Source: Acidobacteriota bacterium (GTDB lineage: Bacteria > Acidobacteriota > Polarisedimenticolia > JBFMGF01). Taken from it: 53,979 nt of DNA. The notes under the pieces were generated by a model, which saw nothing but the letters and a program-made list of their open reading frames with translations, was not told the origin of the DNA and did no database searches. The stretch spans positions 1 to 53,979 of the forward strand of contig JBFMGF010000100.1 in NCBI GenBank assembly GCA_040752675.1, in the 5' to 3' direction. Positions 37,099 to 45,923 of the stretch are shown in pieces; the first letter of the stretch is position 1, and each line of letters starts with the position of its first letter. The position numbers and the translations under genes are program-made.

Positions 37099-38124
37099 TC
37101 ATTGCTTCTTCTCCATTTCCATCGAAGATTTCACAGGAAGATTTTCTGTGGATGAAGGAGATTTAATAAAGTCTTGAGCTTTAAAGTTAAGGTCATCGAG
37201 GATGCTTCTCCTGACCGAAAAAACTCCGGGACGCTCCGCTCTCTTTGCATAGACGAATTCTCTATCGCTTCCAGCTTCCTTCCGCTCATTTCCGAGGAGG
37301 AGAGTCTGCTCACCTTCATCCGTCCTCAAACTGACGCGGGCCACGGGCTCTTCAAGTCCATAGACACTCAGATCTGAAGGATTCACCTCGTGAAAGGCTT
37401 CGATCCATAAGGAGCATATCCTTCTCAGCATATTCTCTACTTTTTCTCTATCTGCACTGGATTTATCAGGGGCCGTCACCTCCCATTCCGTCAGATTTCT
37501 CTCCAGTTTTATCGTCTCTCCAGATCGCTGCAAGACGAAACATTTCACGCTCTCGAATACTATGTCGAATGCATTCTTGTCCCGGAAGTGATCGGAGTCT
37601 CTGTCCAGACGAAAGACAAGCGATCCATGAACCAGGTATATCCTCGGATCTCCTTCCACTGCAAGATATCTTCCCTCGCCTATAGGGCTTCTTCGCCCGA
37701 CTTTCATTGTCTTCGAAGCCTGTCCTCTGATATCGAGTTGCACCGAAAGCTCCGGAGCGTCCAGCCCGTATTTTTTCAGGTTGCCGGAATTTTCTTCCAC
37801 AATTCTGTCAAACTTAAAGGAACCGAGATAGGAGATGAGAGATGATATCTCGCCTGAATCGGCTTTATCGGAGATTGGCTGCTCTATGAACCATGCATCA
37901 TCATTATTTCCTCTTGAGAGAACTATCCTTCTTTCTCCTTTCAGGATCGTGAGCCGCTGAAAGTTCCCCTCGTCCAGAGCCAGGAGTCTCTGGCTTTCTC
38001 CCTTGATCTTTTTTTCCTTCTCCCTCCTGGGAAGCTCGAAGAAGTAAAGGAAGAAGAGGAGGAACACAAGGAGAATGAAAAGTATGATGGTCGTTCCATA
38101 TCTCAAAGATTTCTTCTCCACCAC
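37099..38124 (-). CDS. DUF4340 domain protein, membrane anchored
   Basis: The 341-residue protein has one N-terminal membrane helix (about 12-30). A DUF4340 region follows with two repeated modules such as SLISYLGSFKFDRIVEEN...YGLDAPELSVQL and SDLSVYGLEEPVARVSL. DUF4340 proteins regularly follow Gld-like ABC transporters and probably act in the periplasm with the GldG-like subunit. The start codon is GTG at 38124 inside the end of the gldG-like gene (22-base overlap), which implies coupled translation. The ORF ends in a Lys-rich tail. The substrate of the complex is unknown. Confidence 0.85.
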   Translation of the reverse strand: MVEKKSLRYGTTIILFILLVFLLFFLYFFELPRREKEKKIKGESQRLLALDEGNFQRLTILKGERRIVLSRGNNDDAWFIEQPISDKADSGEISSLISYLGSFKFDRIVEENSGNLKKYGLDAPELSVQLDIRGQASKTMKVGRRSPIGEGRYLAVEGDPRIYLVHGSLVFRLDRDSDHFRDKNAFDIVFESVKCFVLQRSGETIKLERNLTEWEVTAPDKSSADREKVENMLRRICSLWIEAFHEVNPSDLSVYGLEEPVARVSLRTDEGEQTLLLGNERKEAGSDREFVYAKRAERPGVFSVRRSILDDLNFKAQDFIKSPSSTENLPVKSSMEMEKKQ

Positions 38125-39710
38125 CAGACAAGGACCCCTGCTATGAGAAGAAGCTCTGGAAAAAGAAGGACGGAAAGTTTGAAGATAGTTCTGTAATCTC
38201 TGTCGGTCAGATCCAGTCTTGATGCCCTCAAGGTTCCAGTTCTAACGGAGATAAGATCTTCCGTGCCGGAGAGCCAGTTGACAACATTAATGAAGAAGTC
38301 ACAGTTGTTATATTTATCGTAATGGGTGTTGATGACGAAGTCAGAATCCCCCATCACCACCAGCCTCATCTCATCCTTGCTTTGAGCCTCTTCGGGTTCA
38401 ATCCTTTCTGCGGCTTCTCCCTTCGATTTACCCGGGAATGATGCCTTCTCTTCGGCTTCTATTTTCTTCGAAGCCGTTGCCACGACGGACAGAGGGCCGG
38501 TCTTATCTTTTGAGCTTGTGTTGAGAACTCCTCTCTCGAAGATGCTGGCAACGTCTGCGGCTGCGAAAGCGGAGGAAGAAGTCGTGGCGATCTCGTCAAG
38601 CGTTACTGAATAATCGCCAAAAGAAGGAATAAAGGAAACGGACCTTGCCTGAGGCAGCATTATCATCTCTTTGAAGTCGTGTGTTATGGGGTGTCTTGCA
38701 AAATCTTTGATGATTGGATCGAGCCCCAGGCGCGAACCGAAGAAAGGGATTTCCTGCCTGTCCACGATCACATCTTCGCCTACAGAAAGGCCCCAATCCG
38801 AGGCAAGCTTTTCGAGCCCAGTCTGCATGGTCGGATCCAGAAGAATGAAGACTCTTCCGCCTTCATTGAGAAAGTCGTCGATGAGCCTGATTTCGTAGTC
38901 GAAGAAACTCTTTCTGGGTCCAGAGACAACGAGTACGGAACAGCCATCGGGGACCCGTTGAGCCGTCGAGAGCAGGATCTTCTCCACTTTGTAATTCTCG
39001 AATTCAAGCATCTTGCGGATGTAGAGGTATCCATCAGCCTCGCCGGAATCCAAGTCATGTTCACCATGACCTTCCGTGAAGTAGATTATCTTAGGGTTCT
39101 TCTGGGATACTTTGATCAGGGAGTTCGTGATTCCAGACTCATCGATCTGTACGGTAAGCGTCTCCTGTTCCCCAGATCTGATTACAAGGACCTTGTCCTG
39201 TTTGACCCCATACTTATCGCTCAGTTGCGGATCTCTTTCCGGATCGATGAACTCAAAGCTGATCCTTCCAGAGTAACGCTGATAATTCTTAAGCAGATCT
39301 TTAAGTTTTTCCTTCTCCGGATCCCCGGATCTGAAGAAGGCGAGAATAGACACATCTTCCTTTAGAGACCTCACGACTTTTGTAGTCTGGTCGGAGAGCG
39401 AATGAATCTTGGCTTCCGTTAGGTCCCATCGCCGGCTGAACCCCCCTGCAATGAAATTTATGATGACGATTGCTGCAATGAGGGCAAGCACCTGTATCGT
39501 GATGTTGGCTCCCATGGCGGAGCGCCTACTCTTCAATGACTCGCGGATGGCACCAAGATTATAGGCAATGAAAAAGATCAGGAGGACAACACCCAGGACG
39601 GCGTGGGTTAATATCCAGATGTTGAATTCATCGATGATAAAGTAATTGATGATGCAGAAGACAAGAAGGATGACACCGGCAAGCCCCGAGAACTGTGCGA
39701 GCGCTTTCAT
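38103..39710 (-). CDS. GldG-like ABC transporter auxiliary protein
   Basis: This 535-residue protein has an N-terminal pair of membrane helices (about 15-50), another near 75-90, and a C-terminal helix. Between them lies an extracytoplasmic ABC-transport auxiliary domain (LTEAKIHSLSDQTTKVVRSL, FFRSGDPEKEKLKDLLKNYQ and IYFTEGHGEHD, later GGRVFILLDPTMQ). It resembles GldG, which in Bacteroidetes works with GldA/GldF; outside that phylum the same module occurs without gliding. It lies one base after the gldF-like gene and overlaps DUF4340. Confidence 0.85.
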   Translation of the reverse strand: MKALAQFSGLAGVILLVFCIINYFIIDEFNIWILTHAVLGVVLLIFFIAYNLGAIRESLKSRRSAMGANITIQVLALIAAIVIINFIAGGFSRRWDLTEAKIHSLSDQTTKVVRSLKEDVSILAFFRSGDPEKEKLKDLLKNYQRYSGRISFEFIDPERDPQLSDKYGVKQDKVLVIRSGEQETLTVQIDESGITNSLIKVSQKNPKIIYFTEGHGEHDLDSGEADGYLYIRKMLEFENYKVEKILLSTAQRVPDGCSVLVVSGPRKSFFDYEIRLIDDFLNEGGRVFILLDPTMQTGLEKLASDWGLSVGEDVIVDRQEIPFFGSRLGLDPIIKDFARHPITHDFKEMIMLPQARSVSFIPSFGDYSVTLDEIATTSSSAFAAADVASIFERGVLNTSSKDKTGPLSVVATASKKIEAEEKASFPGKSKGEAAERIEPEEAQSKDEMRLVVMGDSDFVINTHYDKYNNCDFFINVVNWLSGTEDLISVRTGTLRASRLDLTDRDYRTIFKLSVLLFPELLLIAGVLVWWWRRNL

Positions 39711-39711
39711 C

Positions 39712-40497
39712 TTATCTTCCCCTCTGAATGTCGATGGATTCCTTTGTCAAAAAGATGCTGACGATGATGATGGAGATGAAGTAGATGATATCTTTGGTAT
39801 CAATGGTCCCTTTTACGAATCCGGTGATGTGGGATGAAACAGAGAGATAGGAAAGGATCGCCCCCAGTCTTCCGCCGACAGCCTCGGAAGGCCAATCAAT
39901 GACGAAAAGCATCAGCATAATGATGAAGCTTCCTATAGCTGCGACGATCTGGTTTTCCGTCATGGAAGAAACAAAGAGACCAATGGAAAGGAAGGCAATC
40001 AGCGCGAGCCAGATGCCCAGGTAGCCCGTGAAGAGTGGCCCCTTTTCGGGGTCTCCGTAGAGTGCAAGAATACCCATATAGATAAAGGTGAGAAGGATCA
40101 GGATAGTTCCCATCAGCAATGCCGCTATGAATTTGGCAGCAACCAACTGGCCGGTCGTGATGGGCGATGTGAGGAGAAGCTCTTCAGTCCTCTGCTTCTT
40201 CTCCTCAGAGAAAGTCCTCATGCTTAGCAGCGGCGTGATGAAGAGAAAGATGACCAGCATGTTCCTCAGAAGAGGCGAGGCGATCATGTCGTTGAGGTTG
40301 ACCTGTTCAAGAAGCTCGGCATTCCCGTAGATCTGAGAAAGGTAGGTGTAATTCGCGAGCAGGAGGCTGAATTGGGAGACGAGATTGAAAAAGAAATAGC
40401 CCGTCAGGATGAGAAAGCCAGTCAGGACGACGTAAGCAGTGGGAGAATAGAAATATGATTTCATCTCTTTTATGATCAGGATGAAGACTTTCATCAT
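39712..40497 (-). CDS. ABC transporter permease (GldF-like)
   Basis: The 261-residue protein has about six membrane helices, with the ABC-2 type signature FLFITPLLSMRTFSEEKKQRTEELLLTSP. The IIKEMKSYFYSPTAYVVL start is typical of GldF/NosY-like permeases. It forms the membrane channel with the ATPase encoded upstream (ATGA overlap at 40494-40497) and the GldG-like protein downstream. Substrate is unknown; this family is not safely assigned from sequence. Confidence 0.88.
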   Translation of the reverse strand: MMKVFILIIKEMKSYFYSPTAYVVLTGFLILTGYFFFNLVSQFSLLLANYTYLSQIYGNAELLEQVNLNDMIASPLLRNMLVIFLFITPLLSMRTFSEEKKQRTEELLLTSPITTGQLVAAKFIAALLMGTILILLTFIYMGILALYGDPEKGPLFTGYLGIWLALIAFLSIGLFVSSMTENQIVAAIGSFIIMLMLFVIDWPSEAVGGRLGAILSYLSVSSHITGFVKGTIDTKDIIYFISIIIVSIFLTKESIDIQRGR

Positions 40498-41237
40498 ATC
40501 CTCTGCTCTCTTTCTTCTTCCCCTCGCTCCTCCGCAATTAGTTTCAGAAAGACATCCTCGAGGCTTTCTTTTGCACCTGAGGTCAGATTCTCCAAAGTGT
40601 CCTGAACTACGATCTTTCCCCTGTTGATGATGATGACCCTCCCGCAGGTCATGGAAACTTCGGGAAGGATATGCGTACTCAGGAGGATTGTATGTTCCCG
40701 CGCAAAAGACCTGATCAGCTCACGGATCTCTCGTATCTGCTGCGGATCAAGGCCGGCAGTCGGTTCATCGAAGATAAGGACTTCAGGATTGTGGATTATA
40801 CCGTTTGCTATAGCAACCCTCTGCCTGTATCCCCTGGATAGGTTTCCAATCAGCCTTTTGCGCACCTGGCCGAGAAAGCATCTTTCCATCGCACGGCTCT
40901 TTTCTCGTTTAAGAGCTTTTCCGTAAAGACCTTTCAATCTCCCCATGAATCCCAGAAAATCATCCACTGTCTTGTCGAGATAGAGAGGCGGATTCTCCGG
41001 CACGTAACCGATCCTTCTCCTGACTTCCAGAGGATTCCTGACGACATCAAAGCCTGCTACTCTTGCATTGCCGGACGATGGAAGGAGGTATGTCGAAAGA
41101 ATCCGCATGGTTGTTGTCTTCCCTGCCCCGTTCGGGCCCAGGAATCCTACGATCTCTCCCTTCCCGATGGTGAAGGAGATATCGTCGATGGCGGCATAGT
41201 CGCCAAAATATTTTTTCAGCTTAACTACTTCGATCAT
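40494..41237 (-). CDS. ABC transporter ATPase (GldA-like)
   Basis: The 247-residue ATPase has Walker [15 protein letters not shown] near residue 37, the Q-loop YVPENPPLY, a signature-region LSRGYRQRVAIANGI, Walker B VLIFDEPTAGLDP and H-loop LLSTHILPEV. SRG instead of SGG is a known variant in GldA/ABC-2 exporters. It energises the Gld-like transporter with the GldF-, GldG- and DUF4340-like partners encoded downstream. A TATAAT lies 22 bases upstream of the start. Confidence 0.93.
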   Translation of the reverse strand: MIEVVKLKKYFGDYAAIDDISFTIGKGEIVGFLGPNGAGKTTTMRILSTYLLPSSGNARVAGFDVVRNPLEVRRRIGYVPENPPLYLDKTVDDFLGFMGRLKGLYGKALKREKSRAMERCFLGQVRKRLIGNLSRGYRQRVAIANGIIHNPEVLIFDEPTAGLDPQQIREIRELIRSFAREHTILLSTHILPEVSMTCGRVIIINRGKIVVQDTLENLTSGAKESLEDVFLKLIAEERGEEEREQRI

Positions 41238-41259
41238 GATACATACCGATAAAAAACTT

Positions 41260-41265
41260 ATTATA
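41260..41265 (-). promoter_or_regulatory. Candidate -10 element for the Gld-like ABC operon
   Basis: A perfect TATAAT on the minus strand lies between murJ and the ATPase gene. The hexamer 17 bases upstream (GTTTTA) is a poor -35. The rest of the 133-base gap has no other clear signal. Confidence 0.4.
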
Positions 41266-41370
41266 TTCTACATCAAAGAAATTAAAACATGCCAACCACG
41301 ATGCTTATATCAGGAGAACAAACATCGCTATTTCCATCACGAGATTGCATGTGCGAACATGTGATCCTGG

Positions 41371-42963
41371 CTAAATGCGCTTGCGAGAGAAGATCTCGCG
41401 GATCTCCTCAACCCTGAAGAAATAGCTCAAGATGAAAGTCATCATAGCTCCTGCTAGCACCACTATCAGGATGTTTGCGGCATTGAGCAAGACGACTCGC
41501 GGGTCGAGGAAGCGCGCGATCTCCATGTAGAGGACGTTGCATGCAACTCCCATGAACGTGGAGATCAGGATCATTTTGATGATGAGCGTCCCGATCCCCA
41601 TGTCCTTGAAGCTTCCAACTTTTGCAATGAGTCTGCGCGCAAGAAACGTCAAATTGATTGTTGCAGCAAGGGAAGTACACAGTGGCATAGCCAGATACGG
41701 GCTTACATTAGGCAGCGTAAGGAGCCGGAAGAGATAGATCAAGGCGAGGTTCATGATGATCTTGATGCCGATAACCATGGCGCTGATCTTTACAGGAGTC
41801 TTCGTGTCCCCCATGGCATAAAAGGTGGGGACTATGATCTTGACCAGCGAATAGGCAAAGAGTCCCAGGGCGTAGAAGAGAAGCGTGTTGGCCGTTTGAA
41901 GCGTGTCCGCTTCAAGGAATTTTCCTCTCTCGTAGAGTATCCTGATGATGGGAGTTCTGAGTGCAATGATGCCGGCCGTCGCTGGCACCGTAAGGACGGC
42001 GGCAAGCCTGATCGATTTTGCTATCGTTATCTTAAGGGCATTGATATCTCCTTCTGCCGCATCCTTTGAGACAGCAGACAGGTTGGCAGTGGCGATGGCA
42101 ACCCCGAAGAGGCCGATAGGAAGCATCATGATCCGGAAAGAATAATTTAGCCAGGAGACCGGTCCATCCCCGAAGTAAGAGGCTATCTGATTGTCGACAA
42201 GAATGTTGATCTGCGTTGCGGCAAGCCCGAAGGTCGCCGGAGCCATCAGCGAAACTATCCTCGCGAGACCGGGGTGAGAAAAGTTCCATGAAAATCGGTA
42301 TCGGTAGTCAATCCGGATCGCCTGTGGAACCTGGATGAAGAGCTGCCCAAGGCCTCCAAGGAATGCGCCTACAGCCATGGAGACGATCGGTTCCTGACCG
42401 ATGGATGGCATGACCGGAGAGAGAAAGATTCCGCAAAGAATGCAACAGATGTTGAATACAGCGGGAGCGAAGGCGGGAATGAAGAACCTGTTGAAAGTGT
42501 TAAGAATCCCCATGAAGATGGCTGCGATCGCTACGAACAGGAGGAACGGTGACATGATTCTCGTCAGCTTGATGGTGAGCTGCATCTTCTCCGGAGTGAA
42601 GCCTGAGGCGAGAACGTATACAAAATACCTTGCAAAGACGAAGATGACAAGAGTGAAACCGCTCAGGATAACGAGCAGCAAGTTGATCACGATGTTAGCA
42701 AGTTTCATAGCTTCGAGCCTTCCCGCTTCCTTTAGATATCTGGTGAATGTGGGAACGAAGGACGCACTCATTGCTCCTTCTGCGAAGAGATCTCTCAGAA
42801 GATTGGGAATGCGGAATGCCACTATGAAGGCGTCGGTCAAAAACCCGGCTCCAAAGTAGGCGGCTAGAACCTGCTCTCTCACAACACCCAGGATCCTGCT
42901 GATCAATGTCGCGAGACTCACAAGTCCTGCAGCGGTGCTTATCCTGCTCTTCTTCATGATCAA
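41371..42963 (-). CDS. murJ: Lipid II flippase MurJ (MviN)
   Basis: The 530-residue protein has about 14 membrane helices and MurJ family blocks: LGVVREQVLAAYFGAGFLTDAFIVAFRIPN, LFAEGAMSASFVPTF near residue 58, and LPIGLFGVAIATANL in the middle. It moves lipid-linked peptidoglycan precursor across the inner membrane. The gene is transcribed away from ssb, with a 151-base gap, and precedes the Gld-like ABC operon. Confidence 0.95.
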   Translation of the reverse strand: MIMKKSRISTAAGLVSLATLISRILGVVREQVLAAYFGAGFLTDAFIVAFRIPNLLRDLFAEGAMSASFVPTFTRYLKEAGRLEAMKLANIVINLLLVILSGFTLVIFVFARYFVYVLASGFTPEKMQLTIKLTRIMSPFLLFVAIAAIFMGILNTFNRFFIPAFAPAVFNICCILCGIFLSPVMPSIGQEPIVSMAVGAFLGGLGQLFIQVPQAIRIDYRYRFSWNFSHPGLARIVSLMAPATFGLAATQINILVDNQIASYFGDGPVSWLNYSFRIMMLPIGLFGVAIATANLSAVSKDAAEGDINALKITIAKSIRLAAVLTVPATAGIIALRTPIIRILYERGKFLEADTLQTANTLLFYALGLFAYSLVKIIVPTFYAMGDTKTPVKISAMVIGIKIIMNLALIYLFRLLTLPNVSPYLAMPLCTSLAATINLTFLARRLIAKVGSFKDMGIGTLIIKMILISTFMGVACNVLYMEIARFLDPRVVLLNAANILIVVLAGAMMTFILSYFFRVEEIREIFSRKRI

Positions 42964-43038
42964 GTGATTTTCTCAGATTTCCCCGATCCGTTCAACATGT
43001 ATCGCGAGCAAGTCCATCCTGCCATGCATAAATTTCAC

Positions 43039-43066
43039 TTGACAGGAGTATCCCTTATGATAAATT
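43039..43066 (+). promoter_or_regulatory. Candidate promoter of ssb
   Basis: TTGACA (43039-43044) is followed after 16 bases by TAAATT (43061-43066). The gene starts 49 bases further on. The -35 is perfect and the -10 is weak. Confidence 0.5.
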
Positions 43067-43114
43067 TATGAACCTCCCGTAGAAACCAGTTTTATCAAAT
43101 AAGGAGAACCTCGT

Positions 43115-43513
43115 ATGGCTAGCGTAAACAAGGTCATCTTGATCGGAAACCTCGGGAGAGACCCAGAACTTCGTTACACACCGGGCGGCCTCGCCGTGAC
43201 AACGTTCACCATGGCAACCAATGAGATCTGGACGGACAAGAGCGGCGAAAAGAAGACCAGAACGGAATGGCACAGAGTGGTCGTTTGGGGCAAGCAGGCA
43301 GAGGCCTGCAGCGAGTATCTCAGCAAGGGGAAACAGGTCTATGTGGAGGGCTCGATTCAGACTAGGTCGTGGGATGACAAGAACGGAACAAAGAGGTTTG
43401 TAACTGAGGTCAGAGCACAGAGGGTCGTAATGCTGGGGAAGGCTGAGGAGAGAGTTCCCGAAGAGGTCTTCGGCGAAGAAACACCCGCTAACGACAGCGA
43501 AATTCCCTTCTAA
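43115..43513 (+). CDS. ssb: Single-stranded DNA-binding protein
   Basis: The 132-residue protein has the OB-fold blocks [48 protein letters not shown] and [12 protein letters not shown]. It ends in the acidic tip DSEIPF, which recruits partner proteins in the same way as the usual DDDIPF. Its disordered linker is short, so it is smaller than E. coli SSB (about 178). It protects single-stranded DNA in replication and repair. An AAGGAGAACC ribosome site precedes the ATG. The next gene is unrelated and has its own promoter. Confidence 0.95.
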   Translation: MASVNKVILIGNLGRDPELRYTPGGLAVTTFTMATNEIWTDKSGEKKTRTEWHRVVVWGKQAEACSEYLSKGKQVYVEGSIQTRSWDDKNGTKRFVTEVRAQRVVMLGKAEERVPEEVFGEETPANDSEIPF

Positions 43514-43589
43514 GACATTTGCTTTATGAATGTTATATCTGAGGCGTCCTGTCTCGAATTGCAGGGGGCATACCCGACCCATTTAGAAA

Positions 43590-43618
43590 TTGCGCATCTG
43601 CCGTTCGTCCTATATAAT
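43590..43618 (+). promoter_or_regulatory. Sigma-70 promoter of the secreted beta-sandwich gene
   Basis: TTGCGC (43590-43595) and a perfect TATAAT (43613-43618) are separated by 17 bases, with transcription predicted near 43625. This is only 8 bases before an ATG at 43633, so the ATG at 43660 is a better start. Confidence 0.6.
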
Positions 43619-43659
43619 TTACATTCAAACTTTTGTTTCAAAGGCTGAACATTCACGAA

Positions 43660-44367
43660 ATGTTTTCGAAATCAATGACACGGGAAATTTTCTTTTTCCT
43701 TCTCTTCTACACTTTCCCGCTTTGTGCCCAGACCATCGAGAAGATAATCCTTGTCGAACCCGAAAATGGCAAGATCACGAACAACAAACCGCTTTTTAAG
43801 ATCCTCGTGGAAGGAGATGATATATCCCCGTCAACCAAATACAGAATCGAACTGAGCCGGGATGACTTTGAGACCGTCGAGCAGACGTTCGAGCAGATCT
43901 CCGAAAAGAGAGGGTGGTCCATCCACGAGTACGAGAACGAAAAAGGGGCCATCTATCGCGCTCAGAAGCCCCTTCCCGACGGTGTCTATCAGTGGAGAGC
44001 ATCCGTTTACGATGGAATCTCTTACATCGATGGAAAACAGACTTCTTCGTTCATAGTTGATTCGATACCTCCAGTGGAAGTAACAGGACTAGATCTCGAG
44101 TTCGACCCAACGACTGGATTCACCCATCTGCGTTGGGATTCCGTCTTTCTCGATGCCAACGGGAACAGCGAGCAGGTCGACCATTACAACATCTATAGAT
44201 ATGAAAAGAGAAGTTTCTTCTTCGTCATCAGGGTATTCTATATCGGATCGACGGAAACAACTTCATTCATCGATAAAGATGTCAATAAGAATATTCCTGG
44301 AAAGGTGATTTATTATAAAGTCGTTGCGGTGGATAAAGCAGGAAACGAACTGGGTCGAAAGTACTGA
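43660..44367 (+). CDS. Secreted protein with fibronectin-III-like domains
   Basis: The 235-residue protein has an N-terminal signal peptide (FFFLLFYTFPLCA, then QTIEK) and two beta-sandwich segments. The first covers PENGKITNNKPLFKILVEGD through VYQWRASVYDG. The second runs from PPVEVTGLDLEF through YYKVVAVDKAGNELG and is typical of fibronectin type III. It is exported to the periplasm or surface, probably in a binding role. No catalytic motif is visible. Frames begin at 43633, but the promoter at 43590-43618 and the clean signal peptide favour 43660. It does not appear to be part of the kor operon, being separated from it by 137 bases. Confidence 0.7.
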   Translation: MFSKSMTREIFFFLLFYTFPLCAQTIEKIILVEPENGKITNNKPLFKILVEGDDISPSTKYRIELSRDDFETVEQTFEQISEKRGWSIHEYENEKGAIYRAQKPLPDGVYQWRASVYDGISYIDGKQTSSFIVDSIPPVEVTGLDLEFDPTTGFTHLRWDSVFLDANGNSEQVDHYNIYRYEKRSFFFVIRVFYIGSTETTSFIDKDVNKNIPGKVIYYKVVAVDKAGNELGRKY

Positions 44368-44504
44368 TCCTTTTTTGCTATAAAAAAATCTGTCCCTCTT
44401 TTCCTACACCAATTCTCTGCGGATAGCAGTAATGATGTGTAATTATTCACAATTTATGCTAAAATTTCTGCCCCTTTGGAAAGCTTGAGAAAAGAAGGAT
44501 TGCT

Positions 44505-44780
44505 ATGAAAAAGGCGAAAAACCTCAATCTTGCATGGATCAACGACGAAGAGAAAAGTCTCGATCTTCTGGACAATATTGAGGTCACGGAGAAGGTCATC
44601 ATCAACCTTGCCTGGTGCAAGGGGTGCGGGATCTGCGCCGAGTTTTGTCCCAAGAAATCTCTCGGCATGGGAAGAGATGCCAAGGCACATGTCGTGAATC
44701 TGGAGAGTTGCAATAGCTGTGGATTATGCTATCTCAGATGCCCGGATTTTGCCATAAAGGTTCCGGGCTATAAAGGATAA
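44505..44780 (+). CDS. korD: 2-oxoglutarate:ferredoxin oxidoreductase, delta (ferredoxin-like) subunit
   Basis: The 91-residue protein has two 4Fe-4S cluster motifs, CKGCGICAEFCPKKSL and CNSCGLCYLRCPDFAI. It passes electrons from the oxidoreductase core to ferredoxin. It opens a korD-A-B-C operon and lies 6 bases before korA. An AAGGA ribosome site precedes the ATG. Confidence 0.92.
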   Translation: MKKAKNLNLAWINDEEKSLDLLDNIEVTEKVIINLAWCKGCGICAEFCPKKSLGMGRDAKAHVVNLESCNSCGLCYLRCPDFAIKVPGYKG

Positions 44781-44786
44781 ACGTCG

Positions 44787-45923
44787 ATGAAAAACAGAAA
44801 TCTGGTTTTCATTCAGGGAAATGAAGCCTGTGCAGAGGGGGCTCTGCTTGCAGGCGTCCGATTCTTTGCAGGGTATCCTATCACTCCCTCAACGGAAATT
44901 GCAGAAGAAATGGCAAAAAAGCTTCCTGCTTTTGGTGGTCGTTTCATCCAGATGGAAGATGAGATCGCGAGCGTTGCCGCCATCTGCGGTGCATCAGAAG
45001 CAGGCGTGAAGTCGATGACCGCAACGTCTGGACCGGGATTTTCCCTGATGCAAGAGAACATCGGTTACGCTTACTTCACAGAGATTCCAATCGTAATTGT
45101 GAACGTGCAGCGCGGTGGCCCTTCGACAGGCCTCCCCACGAAAGTGTCGCAATCAGATACAATGCAGGCCCGCTGGGGCACCCATGGCGATTATACCGCC
45201 ATAGCTGTTGCGCCAAACTCCGTCAGAGATTCGCTCTATCAAACGATCCGGGCGGTCAACCTTGCTGAAAAGTACAGAACCCCGGTCATAGTCTTACTCG
45301 ACGAAGTGCTCGGACACATGAGAGAGAAGATCGAGATCCCGGATGAGAGCGAAGTCGAGATCATCAACAGGACGAGGCCAACGGTTTCACGGGATGATTT
45401 CATTCCTTATGGCAATAATGAAACCGGGGTCAACCCCTTCCCCATTTTCGGAAGCGGTTACAGAACCCATGTTACAGGTCTTACGCATGACATTCATGGA
45501 TTTCCCACCTCCAACCCTCCTGAAGTGGCGGCCCTCCTTAGCAGACTCAGAAGAAAGATCGATTCCGATGCGAAGAGCATGATGGAGTTTGAAGAGGAGA
45601 TGCTGGACGATGCGGAGATCGCTTTTGTTGCATATGGCATCGTGGCAAGAGCCGCCCGACAAGCCGTCCTCATCGGAAGAAAGCAGGGAAAAAAGCTGGG
45701 GCTTCTCACACTCAAGACCATATGGCCCTTTCCCGATGAGAAGGTCTCCAAGCTTCTAACTCATGTTGATTCTATCATCGTGCCTGAACTGAACATGGGG
45801 CAGATCATCCTTGAAGTGGAAAGGATTAATAGGAATGGGAAACAGATCCTGGGAGTTAATAAATTCGACGGAGAGATTCTCTCGCCCATAGAGATTCTTG
45901 CAAAGGCAGAGGAGATCAGATGA
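44787..45923 (+). CDS. korA: 2-oxoglutarate:ferredoxin oxidoreductase, alpha subunit
   Basis: The 378-residue protein matches the alpha subunit of 2-oxoacid oxidoreductases. It has the GYPITPSTEIAEEM block, QMEDEIASVAAICGASEAG, TATSGPGFSLM, and QRGGPSTGLPTKVSQSD near residue 110, typical of Kor enzymes. With beta, gamma and delta chains it converts 2-oxoglutarate and CoA to succinyl-CoA, CO2 and reduced ferredoxin, or runs in reverse in the reductive TCA cycle. korB begins inside its stop (ATGA at 45920-45923). Confidence 0.93.
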   Translation: MKNRNLVFIQGNEACAEGALLAGVRFFAGYPITPSTEIAEEMAKKLPAFGGRFIQMEDEIASVAAICGASEAGVKSMTATSGPGFSLMQENIGYAYFTEIPIVIVNVQRGGPSTGLPTKVSQSDTMQARWGTHGDYTAIAVAPNSVRDSLYQTIRAVNLAEKYRTPVIVLLDEVLGHMREKIEIPDESEVEIINRTRPTVSRDDFIPYGNNETGVNPFPIFGSGYRTHVTGLTHDIHGFPTSNPPEVAALLSRLRRKIDSDAKSMMEFEEEMLDDAEIAFVAYGIVARAARQAVLIGRKQGKKLGLLTLKTIWPFPDEKVSKLLTHVDSIIVPELNMGQIILEVERINRNGKQILGVNKFDGEILSPIEILAKAEEIR

